From the NCBI GenBank assembly GCA_027310325.1, contig DAIDBB010000579.1:1-7409 (forward strand): DNA of 7,409 bases. Reading direction: 5' to 3'. Each line of letters opens with the position of its first letter. Position 1 is the first letter of the stretch. Under the pieces are notes generated by a model, which saw only the letters and a program-made list of their open reading frames with translations, was not told the DNA's origin and did not search any database. Source of the DNA: a bacterium (GTDB lineage Bacteria; Desulfobacterota; GWC2-55-46). Positions 1-6,281 of this stretch are shown in pieces. A program made the position numbers and the translations under genes.

Positions 1-166
1 CGCCCAACTCCTCCTCCACCTCTCTTCTCACCGCATCCTGCCGTGTCTCGCCGCTATGCTTTTTTCCTCCCGGCGGCTCGATACGGATAGTATCGTGTTT
101 CTTATTGTGCACGAGAAGAAGCCTTTTGTCCTTTATTATGAGGGCCGCCACCAACTCTTTTTTCAT
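1..166 (-). CDS. Nudix hydrolase, N-terminal part (gene runs off the left edge)
   Basis: Reading the minus strand from an ATG at 166-164 gives 55 residues, open to the window edge, starting MKKELVAALIIKDKRLLLVH. This is the usual first beta-hairpin of a Nudix domain. A complete Nudix box follows: G34, five residues, E40, seven residues, then REVEEELG (48-55), matching GX5EX7REUXEEXG. R48, E49, E52 and E53 would form the helix that binds the catalytic Mg2+. Nudix enzymes hydrolyse nucleoside diphosphates linked to another moiety; candidates here are MutT-type oxidised nucleotide clean-up or ADP-ribose or other nucleotide-sugar hydrolysis, and the visible part cannot decide. The frame has a stop shortly upstream (184-182), so the start is well bounded, but no clear Shine-Dalgarno is seen. 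The protein is probably cytosolic. It is divergent from ntrB and not obviously linked to nitrogen metabolism. The family is usually about 130-160 residues, so most of the gene is outside the window. Confidence 0.87.
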   Translation of the reverse strand, partial: MKKELVAALIIKDKRLLLVHNKKHDTIRIEPPGGKKHSGETRQDAVRREVEEELG

Positions 167-260
167 CAGGCTGATTATCCATTAAATCAGGACCTCAGGT
201 CAAGCAGGGCTTACGAAATATCGCCTATTAAAAAATATAGCTGTATCCCTTTGATTTCCA

Positions 261-276
261 TTGCTTTTAAAAGCAA
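261..276. promoter_or_regulatory. Perfect 16-bp palindrome, candidate operator
   Basis: TTGCTTTTAAAAGCAA is a perfect inverted repeat with 8-bp arms and no spacer. It overlaps the putative -35 box and the start of the promoter spacer, a position where a dimeric regulator could block RNA polymerase. It does not resemble an NtrC site (consensus about GCACY-N5-GTGCA), so autoregulation by NtrC is not indicated. The regulator is unknown. Confidence 0.4.
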
Positions 277-290
277 GGATTTGTTATGAT
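261..290 (+). promoter_or_regulatory. Possible extended -10 promoter for ntrBC-thiE
   Basis: A candidate -35 box TTGCTT (261-266) is followed after 18 nt by TATGAT (285-290), one mismatch from TATAAT. A TG dinucleotide one base upstream (282-283) makes an extended -10. Transcription would begin near 297 and give a leader of about 190 nt that includes the palindromic repeat. This comes from motif matching alone in AT-rich DNA, where chance matches are common. Confidence 0.4.
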
Positions 291-353
291 GCCTATTATT
301 TAGGCAATTTCCTGATTTAGTGGATTGGTTTTCGAAAAACCGGAATTTGTTCG

Positions 354-473
354 GGCTGCTCAAAAAAGCTCCAGATGCGAGGCGTCGAGAAGCGAGGAAT
401 GAGGCGTACTTTATTTGTACGCCGCAATGACGAGCGACGAGGACAACGAAGCAGATGGACTTTTTCAGCAGCC
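354..473. repeat. ~120-bp imperfect palindromic intergenic repeat element
   Basis: The outer arms are GGCTGCT (354-360) and AGCAGCC (467-473). Their complementarity continues inward imperfectly through an A-run/T-run and a CCAGATGC/GCAGATGG segment. The centre is a perfect 7-bp stem, GGCGTAC (403-409) and GTACGCC (417-423), around the loop TTTATTT. The sequence between is built of repeated GCGAGGA/GACGAGGA-like blocks that give a long partial cruciform. From memory, near-identical elements ending in a TTTTTCA(A/G)CAGCCTG-type arm are scattered between genes in many Desulfobacterota and Nitrospirota-like genomes. It contains no transposase gene. The right arm reaches to within 15 nt of the preferred ntrB start and contains an in-frame ATG (455). 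In RNA it would form a strong hairpin in the ntrB leader. Confidence 0.8.
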
Positions 474-487
474 TGTTAGGGATGAAA

Positions 488-1552
488 ATGTTTTCTTACG
501 AAGACATAGTAGAGAACCTTGCGGAAGGGGTCGTTGGCGTAGACCTAGACCTTAACGTAACGGTCTTCAACCAGTCCGCGGAAAAGATATCCGGGATCTC
601 CCGGTCGCTCGTGATGGGAAGGCCCGTAAAAGAGGTCTTTCGCAGGAACGTCCGTATAACCGAGATGCTCGAAGGGACTCTGAGGCAAGGAAGGCTTTTC
701 GCGGAATACGAGGAAAAGCTCACCACGCGGTTTTACGGGACACTTCCGGTCGGGATAACTACGAGCCAGGTATTTGACAACGACGGGAATCTTAGCGGCG
801 CGGTCGCGCTGGTAAAGGACCTTTCGGGGATAAAGTCGCTTGAGGCCGGGTCCCTGCGCAAGGAACGGCTGGCGTATATAGGGACCTTCGCCGCCAGCCT
901 CGCCCACGAGATAAAAAACCCCTTAAGCGGCATAAGGGGGGCTGCCCAGCTCCTTTCAAAAAAGGTCAAGGGCGATGGCCTCGGTGAGTACCTGAACGTC
1001 ATCATGAAGGAAGCCGACAGGCTTAACGTCATAGTAAACGATATGCTCGATTTCGCCAGGCCCGCCAAACTCAATAAGATCGACCTCAATATACACCGGG
1101 TCCTGGACTCCGTCCTCCTCCTTCTTCAGGAAGGCATTCCGGGCCCTTTTGTAAAGGCCTACGACCCCTCTCTACCGCCCATATCCGGCGACGAGGCGCA
1201 GCTTACGCAGGTCTTCTTGAACCTCGTAAAAAACGCGAAAGAGGCCGTCGGTAAAGACGGGTCCATACAGATAATGACCAGGATACTTACCGAATTCCAC
1301 ATCATCGAGGGAGGGGCAAAGGCCGGAGGGAAGATGGTGGCCGTCGAGATAAAGGACAACGGCTGCGGCATAAGGCCTGAAGATATCGAAAAGATCTTTA
1401 CGCCGTTCTTTACGACAAAGCCCAGGGGGAGCGGGCTCGGGATGGCCATATCGCTTAAGATCGTGAAGGAGCACAACGGACATCTCAAGATAGACTCTAC
1501 TCCAGGCAGGGGCACGATGGTATCGGTCTACCTGCCGATAGCCGGGGCGTGA
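488..1552 (+). CDS. ntrB: NtrB-type nitrogen regulation sensor histidine kinase
   Basis: This is a cytosolic two-component kinase that would phosphorylate NtrC, encoded just downstream. Numbering from the longest frame (ATG 455, 365 aa), a PAS domain covers about 15-125. The HisKA helix carries HEIKNPL (151-157; phospho-acceptor H151) within the NtrB-typical stretch continuing SGIRGAAQLL. The ATPase domain has an N box at 249-265 (N256, N260), G1 DNGCGI (301-306), F box FTPFFTTK (315-322) and G2 GSGLGMAI (325-332). No transmembrane segment is visible, as in NtrB/GlnL, and the length is normal (~350 aa). I prefer ATG 488: AGGGA (478-482) sits 5 nt before it. The upstream ATG 455 lies inside the palindromic repeat and would add a repeat-encoded MDFFSSLLG; ATG 482 is intermediate. 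In known systems P-II proteins control NtrB; none is encoded here. The gene is first in ntrB-ntrC-thiE. Other PAS kinases look similar, but the adjacent NtrC and the amt/nirB context support NtrB. Confidence 0.88.
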   Translation: MFSYEDIVENLAEGVVGVDLDLNVTVFNQSAEKISGISRSLVMGRPVKEVFRRNVRITEMLEGTLRQGRLFAEYEEKLTTRFYGTLPVGITTSQVFDNDGNLSGAVALVKDLSGIKSLEAGSLRKERLAYIGTFAASLAHEIKNPLSGIRGAAQLLSKKVKGDGLGEYLNVIMKEADRLNVIVNDMLDFARPAKLNKIDLNIHRVLDSVLLLLQEGIPGPFVKAYDPSLPPISGDEAQLTQVFLNLVKNAKEAVGKDGSIQIMTRILTEFHIIEGGAKAGGKMVAVEIKDNGCGIRPEDIEKIFTPFFTTKPRGSGLGMAISLKIVKEHNGHLKIDSTPGRGTMVSVYLPIAGA

Positions 1553-1570
1553 AAGCCCCCATAAAGTGAC

Positions 1571-3004
1571 ATGACCATGAGTGAAGCCAGGGTACTTATA
1601 GCCGACGACGACGAGAGCATAGTCTGGGTGCTCGACCGTTTCCTGTCCGAAAGGAAGTTGAAGACCGCGGTCGCCCGGGACGGCGTCGAGGCCGAAAGGC
1701 TCATCGGCTCGCCGGGACTGGCGCTTGCGATAATCGATATCAACATGCCCGGAAGGGACGGCCTCGAGATCCTGAAGGGTCTCAAGGGCCGGGGCGTCAA
1801 TATACCCGTTATCATCATGACCGCGGAATCGACGATGAGTAACGCGGTCGAGGCCATGAAGCTCGGGGCCTTCGACTATATCGCAAAGCCTTTCGACCTG
1901 GCGGAGATAGAGATAATAATAAACAGGGCGATGGAGGACGCGTCCATCAGGAAAAAACTCGCGGACATGACCGGGCGGCTCAAGGAGAAGCTCGCGGACG
2001 AGACTTCCTTTATCGGCAAAAGCAAGGCCGTCCAGGCGGTCTTCAAGACCATCGGGAAGGCCGCCCCCCGCGACGTAACGATGCTCGTACTCGGCGAAAG
2101 CGGCACGGGAAAGGAACTCCTGGCGAAACTCATCCACATGAATAGCCCCCGCTGCACGGGGCCGTTCGTGGCCGTAAACTCGGCGGCGGTGCCCAGGGAG
2201 CTTATGGAAAGCGAGCTCTTCGGGTTCGAGAAAGGCGCCTTCACCGGCGCGACCGAAGCCAAGTTGGGTAAATTCGAGCTGGCCGACGGGGGGACCCTGT
2301 TCCTCGACGAGGTCGGAGACATGTCGCCCGATCTCCAGGCCCGCCTCCTCCGGGTATTACAGGAGAAGGAGTTCTACAGGGTCGGCGGAAAGGACCCGAT
2401 AAGGGTCGACGTGAGGATAATAGCCGCCACAAACCAGGACCTTGAAAAGGCGGTGGCCGAAAAAAGGTTCAGGGAGGACCTCCTCTTCAGGCTGAACGGG
2501 GTCGTGGTGACTCTGCCGCCCCTTCGTGATAGAAAAGGGGACATCCCCCTTTTGACAGACTACTTCCTTAAGAAGTTCCATCATGAGTTCGGCGGCCCGC
2601 CGAGGTCCCTTTCAAGGAAGGCCGAGGAGGCCCTGGAGAGCTACCCGTGGCCGGGCAACGTCCGCGAGCTTGAAAATATCCTGAGGAGGGCCGTCATACT
2701 CTCCCCCGGCTCAATAATCTCGCTGGAAGACCTCAACCTCCCCCAGGCCAGGCAAAAACGCGAATCGCTCGAGGATGTCATCTCTACTCGGCTTAAGCCG
2801 TTCATAGACAAGACCGACGGCACGGGTAATCAGGAGCTCTATGACTTCATAATGCCGTTCATGGAGCGTCCGCTCATAAGGCTCGTCCTTGAAAAGACCC
2901 GCGGAAACCAGGTGCAGGCCGCCGAGCTCCTTGGCCTTAACAGGAATACGCTGCGAAAAAAGATAAAAGAGCTCAACATAAGGCTCGATAAGATAAAGGA
3001 CTGA
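1571..3004 (+). CDS. ntrC: NtrC-family sigma-54-dependent response regulator
   Basis: 477 aa, normal for NtrC, with all three domains. The receiver (about 6-120) has acidic pocket D12/D13, phospho-acceptor D56 (IIDINMPG), T84 and K106. The AAA+ domain (about 146-385) has Walker A GESGTGKE (175-182), the sigma-54-contacting GAFTGA loop (222-227), Walker B GTLFLDEVG (241-249; D246, E247), arginine-finger segment FREDLLFRL (300-308) and PWPGNVRELEN (359-369). A Fis-type helix-turn-helix (about 445-468, with QAAELLGLNRNTLRKKI) binds enhancers. When phosphorylated by NtrB it should form a ring that remodels sigma-54 polymerase at nitrogen promoters, plausibly including amt. The start is ATG 1571; ATG 1577 is equally possible and both have weak Shine-Dalgarno sequences. 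The gap after ntrB is 18 nt, implying co-transcription. No key residue is missing. The NtrB partner and the RNTLRKKI helix favour NtrC over other enhancer-binding proteins. Confidence 0.93.
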   Translation: MTMSEARVLIADDDESIVWVLDRFLSERKLKTAVARDGVEAERLIGSPGLALAIIDINMPGRDGLEILKGLKGRGVNIPVIIMTAESTMSNAVEAMKLGAFDYIAKPFDLAEIEIIINRAMEDASIRKKLADMTGRLKEKLADETSFIGKSKAVQAVFKTIGKAAPRDVTMLVLGESGTGKELLAKLIHMNSPRCTGPFVAVNSAAVPRELMESELFGFEKGAFTGATEAKLGKFELADGGTLFLDEVGDMSPDLQARLLRVLQEKEFYRVGGKDPIRVDVRIIAATNQDLEKAVAEKRFREDLLFRLNGVVVTLPPLRDRKGDIPLLTDYFLKKFHHEFGGPPRSLSRKAEEALESYPWPGNVRELENILRRAVILSPGSIISLEDLNLPQARQKRESLEDVISTRLKPFIDKTDGTGNQELYDFIMPFMERPLIRLVLEKTRGNQVQAAELLGLNRNTLRKKIKELNIRLDKIKD

Positions 3005-3009
3005 CCCCC

Positions 3010-3681
3010 GTGCCAATAAGCCCTTCGGCCAGCGAGATAATCCGCGGCCTCTACGCCATAGTCGATACATCGTACGTGCCGTTCGCGGACATTGAAAAAG
3101 CCGCCTGCGCGTTGATACGGGGCGGCGCGCGCGTCATCCAGTTGAGGGCAAAGGACCGTGCCGCGGCAGAGGTCCTTGACGCGGCCGCGGCGCTGAGGGC
3201 CCTCACCTTAAAAAGCGGCGCGGCATTGATCGTAAACGACAGGCTTGATGTCGCGATACTGGCGGGCGCCGACGGCGTGCACCTCGGCCAGGACGACATC
3301 CCCCTTGAATACTGCAGGCGGCTCCTCGGAGGCTCCGCCATTGTGGGCATATCGACGCATGACCTCGATGAAGCCCGAAAGGCCGCGTCAGGCGGCGCGG
3401 ACTACATCTCCTTCGGCCCCGTATTCCCGACGAAGACCAAGAAGGACGCCCTGCCCCCCAGGGGCCTCGAGAGACTCCAGGAAATTACCCGTGAAATAAC
3501 GCTGCCCGTCGTGGCGATAGGCGGCATAACCGAGGAGAACGTCGAAGAGGTCTTAAGCGCCGGCGCGGATTCCGTCGCCGTCATATCCGATATACTTACC
3601 GCCCGCGACGTCGCCGTAAAGACCGCTTCCGTCGTCTCAAAGATAGATAAATTCCTCTCAAAGGCTTCCCGAAGTAAATAA
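3010..3681 (+). CDS. thiE: Thiamine-phosphate synthase ThiE
   Basis: A 223-aa TIM-barrel enzyme that would join hydroxymethylpyrimidine diphosphate (HMP-PP) and thiazole phosphate (THZ-P) to form thiamine monophosphate in the cytosol. The family signature is complete and in order: QLRAKD (44-49), IVNDR (74-78), GADGVHLGQDD (86-96), GIS-H (113-117), ISFGPVFPTKTKKD (133-146), VAIGGI (168-173) and ADSVAVIS (186-193). These cover the diphosphate, Mg2+ and thiazole-phosphate binding loops, so it should be active and is unlikely to be the non-catalytic paralogue TenI. Length is typical. The start is GTG 3010, only 5 nt after the ntrC stop; AAGGA (2996-3000), inside the end of ntrC, lies 9 nt upstream, so translation is probably coupled. 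No other thi gene is visible and no TPP riboswitch precedes it. Its expression would therefore follow the nitrogen regulators, which is an odd arrangement and may simply reflect convenience in a compact genome. Confidence 0.93.
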   Translation: MPISPSASEIIRGLYAIVDTSYVPFADIEKAACALIRGGARVIQLRAKDRAAAEVLDAAAALRALTLKSGAALIVNDRLDVAILAGADGVHLGQDDIPLEYCRRLLGGSAIVGISTHDLDEARKAASGGADYISFGPVFPTKTKKDALPPRGLERLQEITREITLPVVAIGGITEENVEEVLSAGADSVAVISDILTARDVAVKTASVVSKIDKFLSKASRSK

Positions 3682-3684
3682 ATT

Positions 3685-3712
3685 GAAGCTACCCGCTATA
3701 GCGGGTAACTTC
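3685..3712. repeat. 28-bp palindrome, copy A of a repeat flanking nirB
   Basis: Arms GAAGCTACCCGCTA and TAGCGGGTAACTTC pair with a single mismatch and meet at a central CTATAG. The palindrome begins 3 nt after the thiE stop and lies between convergent genes. Read on the minus strand it is followed by an AATTTATTT stretch, so it may help end nirB transcripts; on the plus strand it lacks a U-tract. A related 30-bp copy sits on the other side of nirB (6216-6245), sharing GAAGCTAC, CCGCTATAGCG and CTTC. Confidence 0.75.
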
Positions 3713-3717
3713 TTGCT

Positions 3718-3747
3718 CGCTTTCCCCGCGGAATTCACGGGGAAGCG
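3718..3747. terminator. Hairpin between convergent thiE and nirB, possible terminator
   Basis: TTCCCCG (3722-3728) pairs with CGGGGAA (3738-3744) around a 9-nt loop. CGC/GCG pairs (3718-3720 with 3745-3747) extend the stem past one bulged T. A weaker hairpin, CGCAT-TTTC-ATGGCG (3750-3764), follows. With the palindrome at 3685-3712 they fill most of the 110-nt convergent spacer. No strong U-tract follows on either strand, so a terminator role is inferred from position and stem strength. Confidence 0.45.
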
Positions 3748-3791
3748 GTCGCATTTTCATGGCGAGGAATGGTCGTTTGTATTGCCCCATT

Positions 3792-6197
3792 TCAGACAGA
3801 AAGGCCGGGACACGCCGCGAATCTCTTGCGTCCAGCCGCCTCCTTCCAGGGGTCCCTTACGGCGGCAAGGGCCTCTTCGAGCCTTGCCGATAGCGCCTTT
3901 CTATTCCCGGCGTCATCCACGACCGCCTTCTTTACGGCCTTGAGCCCTATCCTGTTTATCCATTTGAAGGTCCTCTCCCCATAATGGGCGTCTTCCCTGT
4001 AGTGCTGGATAAGGGCCCCTGCTATCTCCATTACCTCTTCAGCGGTCTTTACCGTACAAAGCCGTTCGCCCGCCTTGAGCTCTATCCCGCCGCAGCCCCC
4101 GGCGTATATGTCCCAGCCGCCTGCGACGCCGACTATGCCTATGTCCTTTATGCCTGATTCCGAGCAATTCCTGGGACAACCGCTGACCGACATCTTGACC
4201 TTGGCGGGCATCCAGAGCCCGTTAAAACGCCTTTCCATCTCGGCGCCGAGATTGAGCGAATCCTGGGTGCCGTACCTGCAATAAGCCGAGCCCACGCAGG
4301 TCTTTACGGTCCGGAGCGCCTTGCCGTAAGCGTAACCCGAGTCCATCCCAAGGTCTTTCCATACTTTCGGCAGGTCTTCCTTCCTGACCCCGACAAGGGC
4401 TATCCGCTGCCCTCCGGTAAGCTTTATCAGAGGGACCCTGTATTTAAAGGCAACCTCGGCCATGCGCCTCAATTCATCGGGCCGCGCGACCCCTCCGTAC
4501 ATGCGCGGCACCACGGAAAAAGTCCCGTCCTTCTGGATGTTCGCGTGGACCCTCTCGTTTACGAGCCTTGAAGTCCCGTCGTCCTCGCAGTCCTTCGGCC
4601 AGACCATCGATACATAATAGTTTAACGCCGGCCTGCACATTTCGCATCCTACGGTCTCCCATCCGAGGGTCTCCATCACGTCCTTTACGGACTTAAGCCC
4701 CGCCTCCCTTATGTTCTTTATGACGTCTTCCCGCGAATACTTGGTGCAGCCGCAGATATTCGCCGGGACGGGGCTTCCCTGAAAGCTCGACCCCAGGGTC
4801 GCTTCGAGGATCCGGTCTATCGTCGGGGCGCAGCCGCCGCATGAAGAACCGGCCTTCGTTTCCTTTTTAATGTCCTCCCTTGTAAAAAGCCCTTTCTTCT
4901 CTATGGCCCGGACTATCATCCCCTTCGTGACGCCGTTACAGCCGCATACTATTGCGTCATCCGCCATATCTTCGATGGATGACGCCTTGCCCGGGGCGGC
5001 CCCGAAAAGTAGGTTTTTCCTCCTGTCCGAAATATCTTCCTCTGCGAGAAGATACGAATAAAGGGCCGTGGCGCTATCGGTATCCCCGTACATGACGATC
5101 CCTACGATCCTGTCGTCTCTTATGAATATCTTTTTGTATAATCCGCCGCACCTGTCCAAATACTCGATGGAAGAGGTCTCCCTGTTGTCATTTACGATGC
5201 CAGCCGAATAGAGGTCGACCCCCGGGACCTTGAGCCTCGCGGAGGCCGGCTGGTTTTTAAAAACGAGCCTTCCGTCGCCAGCGAAGTGGTTGGCGAGGAC
5301 CCGGGCCTGGTCGAATATCGGCCCGACGAGGCCGAAGGTCGCGCCTCTATGCTGGACGCATTCCCCGACGGCATAGACCCTCGGGTCATAGGTCTGCATC
5401 GTGTCGCTCACGACTATCCCCTTTTCGCAGTGTATGCCGGAAGACCTCGCGAGCCCGATATCCGGAATGATTCCGGCCGAGATCAAGACCATGTCGGCAT
5501 CTATCGAAGAGCCGTCCTTAAAGCGGAGCGTCTCGACCCTTTTTTCGCCGGAGATCTCCATCGTTTCCTTATTGAGGATGATATTCATCCCCGCCTTTTC
5601 CAGGTCCGCTTTAAGGAGGTCCGCGGCGACCTTGTCGAGCTGCCTTTCCATAAGCCTGTCCATCAGGTGCACCACGGTGACTTCCATGCCGAGCTTGAAA
5701 AGACCGTAGGCGGCCTCAAGGCCCAACAATCCCCCGCCTAAAATAACGGCTTTTGCGCCCTTCCTGAAGAGCGACAGTATCCGTTCACAGTCTAAAATGT
5801 CCCGGAATGTGACCACTCCGTCCCTGTCCACGCCCGGTATCGGCGGGATAAAGGGTCTCGCCCCCGTGGTAATTACAAGCTTGTCGTACCCGATCTCGCC
5901 CTGTTCGGAAACGACCACGCGGCTGCCCCTTCTTACCTCCTTGACTTTACACCCCGCGAAGAGCCTTACGCCCCTCTCCTCATACCAGGCCGGTTCGTGG
6001 AGGCGGATCTCTTCCAGGGTCTTTTCTCCGGTCAAGACCTGCGACAGCAGCACCCTGTTGTAATTGTGCGGCTCTGCGCCGAAGACCGTTATATCGAATT
6101 TGTCGGGGTCCGCCTTGAGTACCTCTTCCAGGCACGCGGTCCCTGCCATGCCGTTTCCTACGATGACCAGCCTTTCTTTGCCTTTTTTTATGACCAT
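3792..6197 (-). CDS. nirB: Nitrite reductase [NAD(P)H], large subunit NirB
   Basis: An 801-aa cytosolic siroheme flavoprotein predicted to reduce nitrite to ammonium with six electrons from NAD(P)H. Domains in order: an FAD/NAD oxidoreductase (about 8-310; FAD loop GNGMAG 14-19, NAD loop GGGLLG 154-159, second FAD motif YAVGEC 275-280); a NirB linker; a BFD-like [2Fe-2S] domain (C418, C420, C453, C456); a second BFD-like motif (C482, C484, C518, C521); and the nitrite/sulfite reductase half (about 555-735), where C634/C640 (CVGSAYC) and C674/C678 (CPRNC) would bind [4Fe-4S]-siroheme. The start is ATG 6197 with GAGG 5 nt upstream. The protein is slightly shorter than E. coli NirB (~847 aa), mainly at the C-terminus. 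No nirD (Rieske-like small subunit) lies beside it; the next gene is convergent thiE. The upstream neighbour is amt, same strand, after a terminator. An assimilatory role (NasB/NasD-like) is favoured by this context; respiratory detoxification is possible. Confidence 0.93.
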   Translation of the reverse strand: MVIKKGKERLVIVGNGMAGTACLEEVLKADPDKFDITVFGAEPHNYNRVLLSQVLTGEKTLEEIRLHEPAWYEERGVRLFAGCKVKEVRRGSRVVVSEQGEIGYDKLVITTGARPFIPPIPGVDRDGVVTFRDILDCERILSLFRKGAKAVILGGGLLGLEAAYGLFKLGMEVTVVHLMDRLMERQLDKVAADLLKADLEKAGMNIILNKETMEISGEKRVETLRFKDGSSIDADMVLISAGIIPDIGLARSSGIHCEKGIVVSDTMQTYDPRVYAVGECVQHRGATFGLVGPIFDQARVLANHFAGDGRLVFKNQPASARLKVPGVDLYSAGIVNDNRETSSIEYLDRCGGLYKKIFIRDDRIVGIVMYGDTDSATALYSYLLAEEDISDRRKNLLFGAAPGKASSIEDMADDAIVCGCNGVTKGMIVRAIEKKGLFTREDIKKETKAGSSCGGCAPTIDRILEATLGSSFQGSPVPANICGCTKYSREDVIKNIREAGLKSVKDVMETLGWETVGCEMCRPALNYYVSMVWPKDCEDDGTSRLVNERVHANIQKDGTFSVVPRMYGGVARPDELRRMAEVAFKYRVPLIKLTGGQRIALVGVRKEDLPKVWKDLGMDSGYAYGKALRTVKTCVGSAYCRYGTQDSLNLGAEMERRFNGLWMPAKVKMSVSGCPRNCSESGIKDIGIVGVAGGWDIYAGGCGGIELKAGERLCTVKTAEEVMEIAGALIQHYREDAHYGERTFKWINRIGLKAVKKAVVDDAGNRKALSARLEEALAAVRDPWKEAAGRKRFAACPGLSV

Positions 6198-6200
6198 GGT

Positions 6201-6206
6201 TCCCTC
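6201..6206 (-). promoter_or_regulatory. nirB ribosome binding site
   Basis: On the minus strand GAGGGA precedes ATG 6197, with 5 nt between the GAGG core and the start. It supports this start over later methionines. The palindrome at 6216-6245 ends only 9 nt upstream of it, so folding there could influence access. Confidence 0.65.
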
Positions 6207-6215
6207 TTACATTTG

Positions 6216-6245
6216 GAAGCTACACCGCTATAGCGTGGTAGCTTC
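6216..6245. repeat. 30-bp palindrome, copy B, in the nirB leader
   Basis: Arms GAAGCTAC and GTAGCTTC (8 bp, perfect) enclose a second perfect palindrome, CGCTATAGCG. The two are separated by two mismatched pairs (AC opposite TG). It is a near relative of the copy at 3685-3712: same outer arms, same CTATAG centre, spacer differing by 2 nt. It lies between the amt terminator and nirB. No transposase or target duplication is visible. It could be a small dispersed palindromic repeat or a hairpin in the nirB leader. Confidence 0.75.
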
Positions 6246-6251
6246 AACGAT

Positions 6252-6271
6252 CTCCGCCATTTATGGCGGAG
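6252..6271. repeat. Perfect hairpin in the amt-nirB spacer
   Basis: CTCCGCCAT (6252-6260) and ATGGCGGAG (6263-6271) form a perfect 9-bp inverted repeat separated by TT. It sits 6 nt from palindrome B. A similar palindrome-then-GC-hairpin order occurs on the other side of nirB, suggesting a composite unit. No U-tract follows on either strand, so it is not a standard terminator. Confidence 0.7.
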
Positions 6272-6281
6272 TTCCTCAATG

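Larger units (their letters stand above)
167..353. other. AT-rich divergent intergenic spacer
   Basis: This spacer lies between the Nudix gene (minus) and the repeat preceding ntrB. It is clearly more AT-rich than the flanking genes, as expected for a promoter region. It contains a 16-bp perfect palindrome (261-276), a possible extended -10 promoter, a 5-bp-arm inverted repeat GCCTA-N5-TAGGC (291-305) and a 10-bp palindrome TTTTCGAAAA (329-338). I see no convincing small gene. A plus-strand open frame at 56-289 overlaps the Nudix gene antisense and has no family features. I could not identify a convincing minus-strand promoter for the Nudix gene. Confidence 0.6.

Noticed and set aside
56..289. 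Plus-strand 77-aa open frame at the left edge
   Set aside because: It overlaps the minus-strand Nudix box, which matches the family consensus exactly; the plus frame has no family features.
1544..1559. GGGGC-N6-GCCCC hairpin over the ntrB stop codon
   Set aside because: The stem is only 5 bp and no U-tract follows; weak and easily due to chance in GC-rich DNA, and it should not separate ntrB from ntrC.
1172..2137. Long minus-strand open frame (321 aa) under ntrB/ntrC
   Set aside because: It is antisense to conserved kinase and AAA+ motifs, has no recognisable domain and no ribosome site; a GC-rich shadow frame.
3750..3770. GGCGAGGAATG-like string resembling part of the 354-473 element
   Set aside because: The shared stretch is too short and lacks the element's arms and core; probably coincidental.
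5286..5741. Plus-strand 151-aa open frame inside nirB
   Set aside because: It is antisense to the FAD/NAD domain of NirB, whose motifs are continuous; no independent support.
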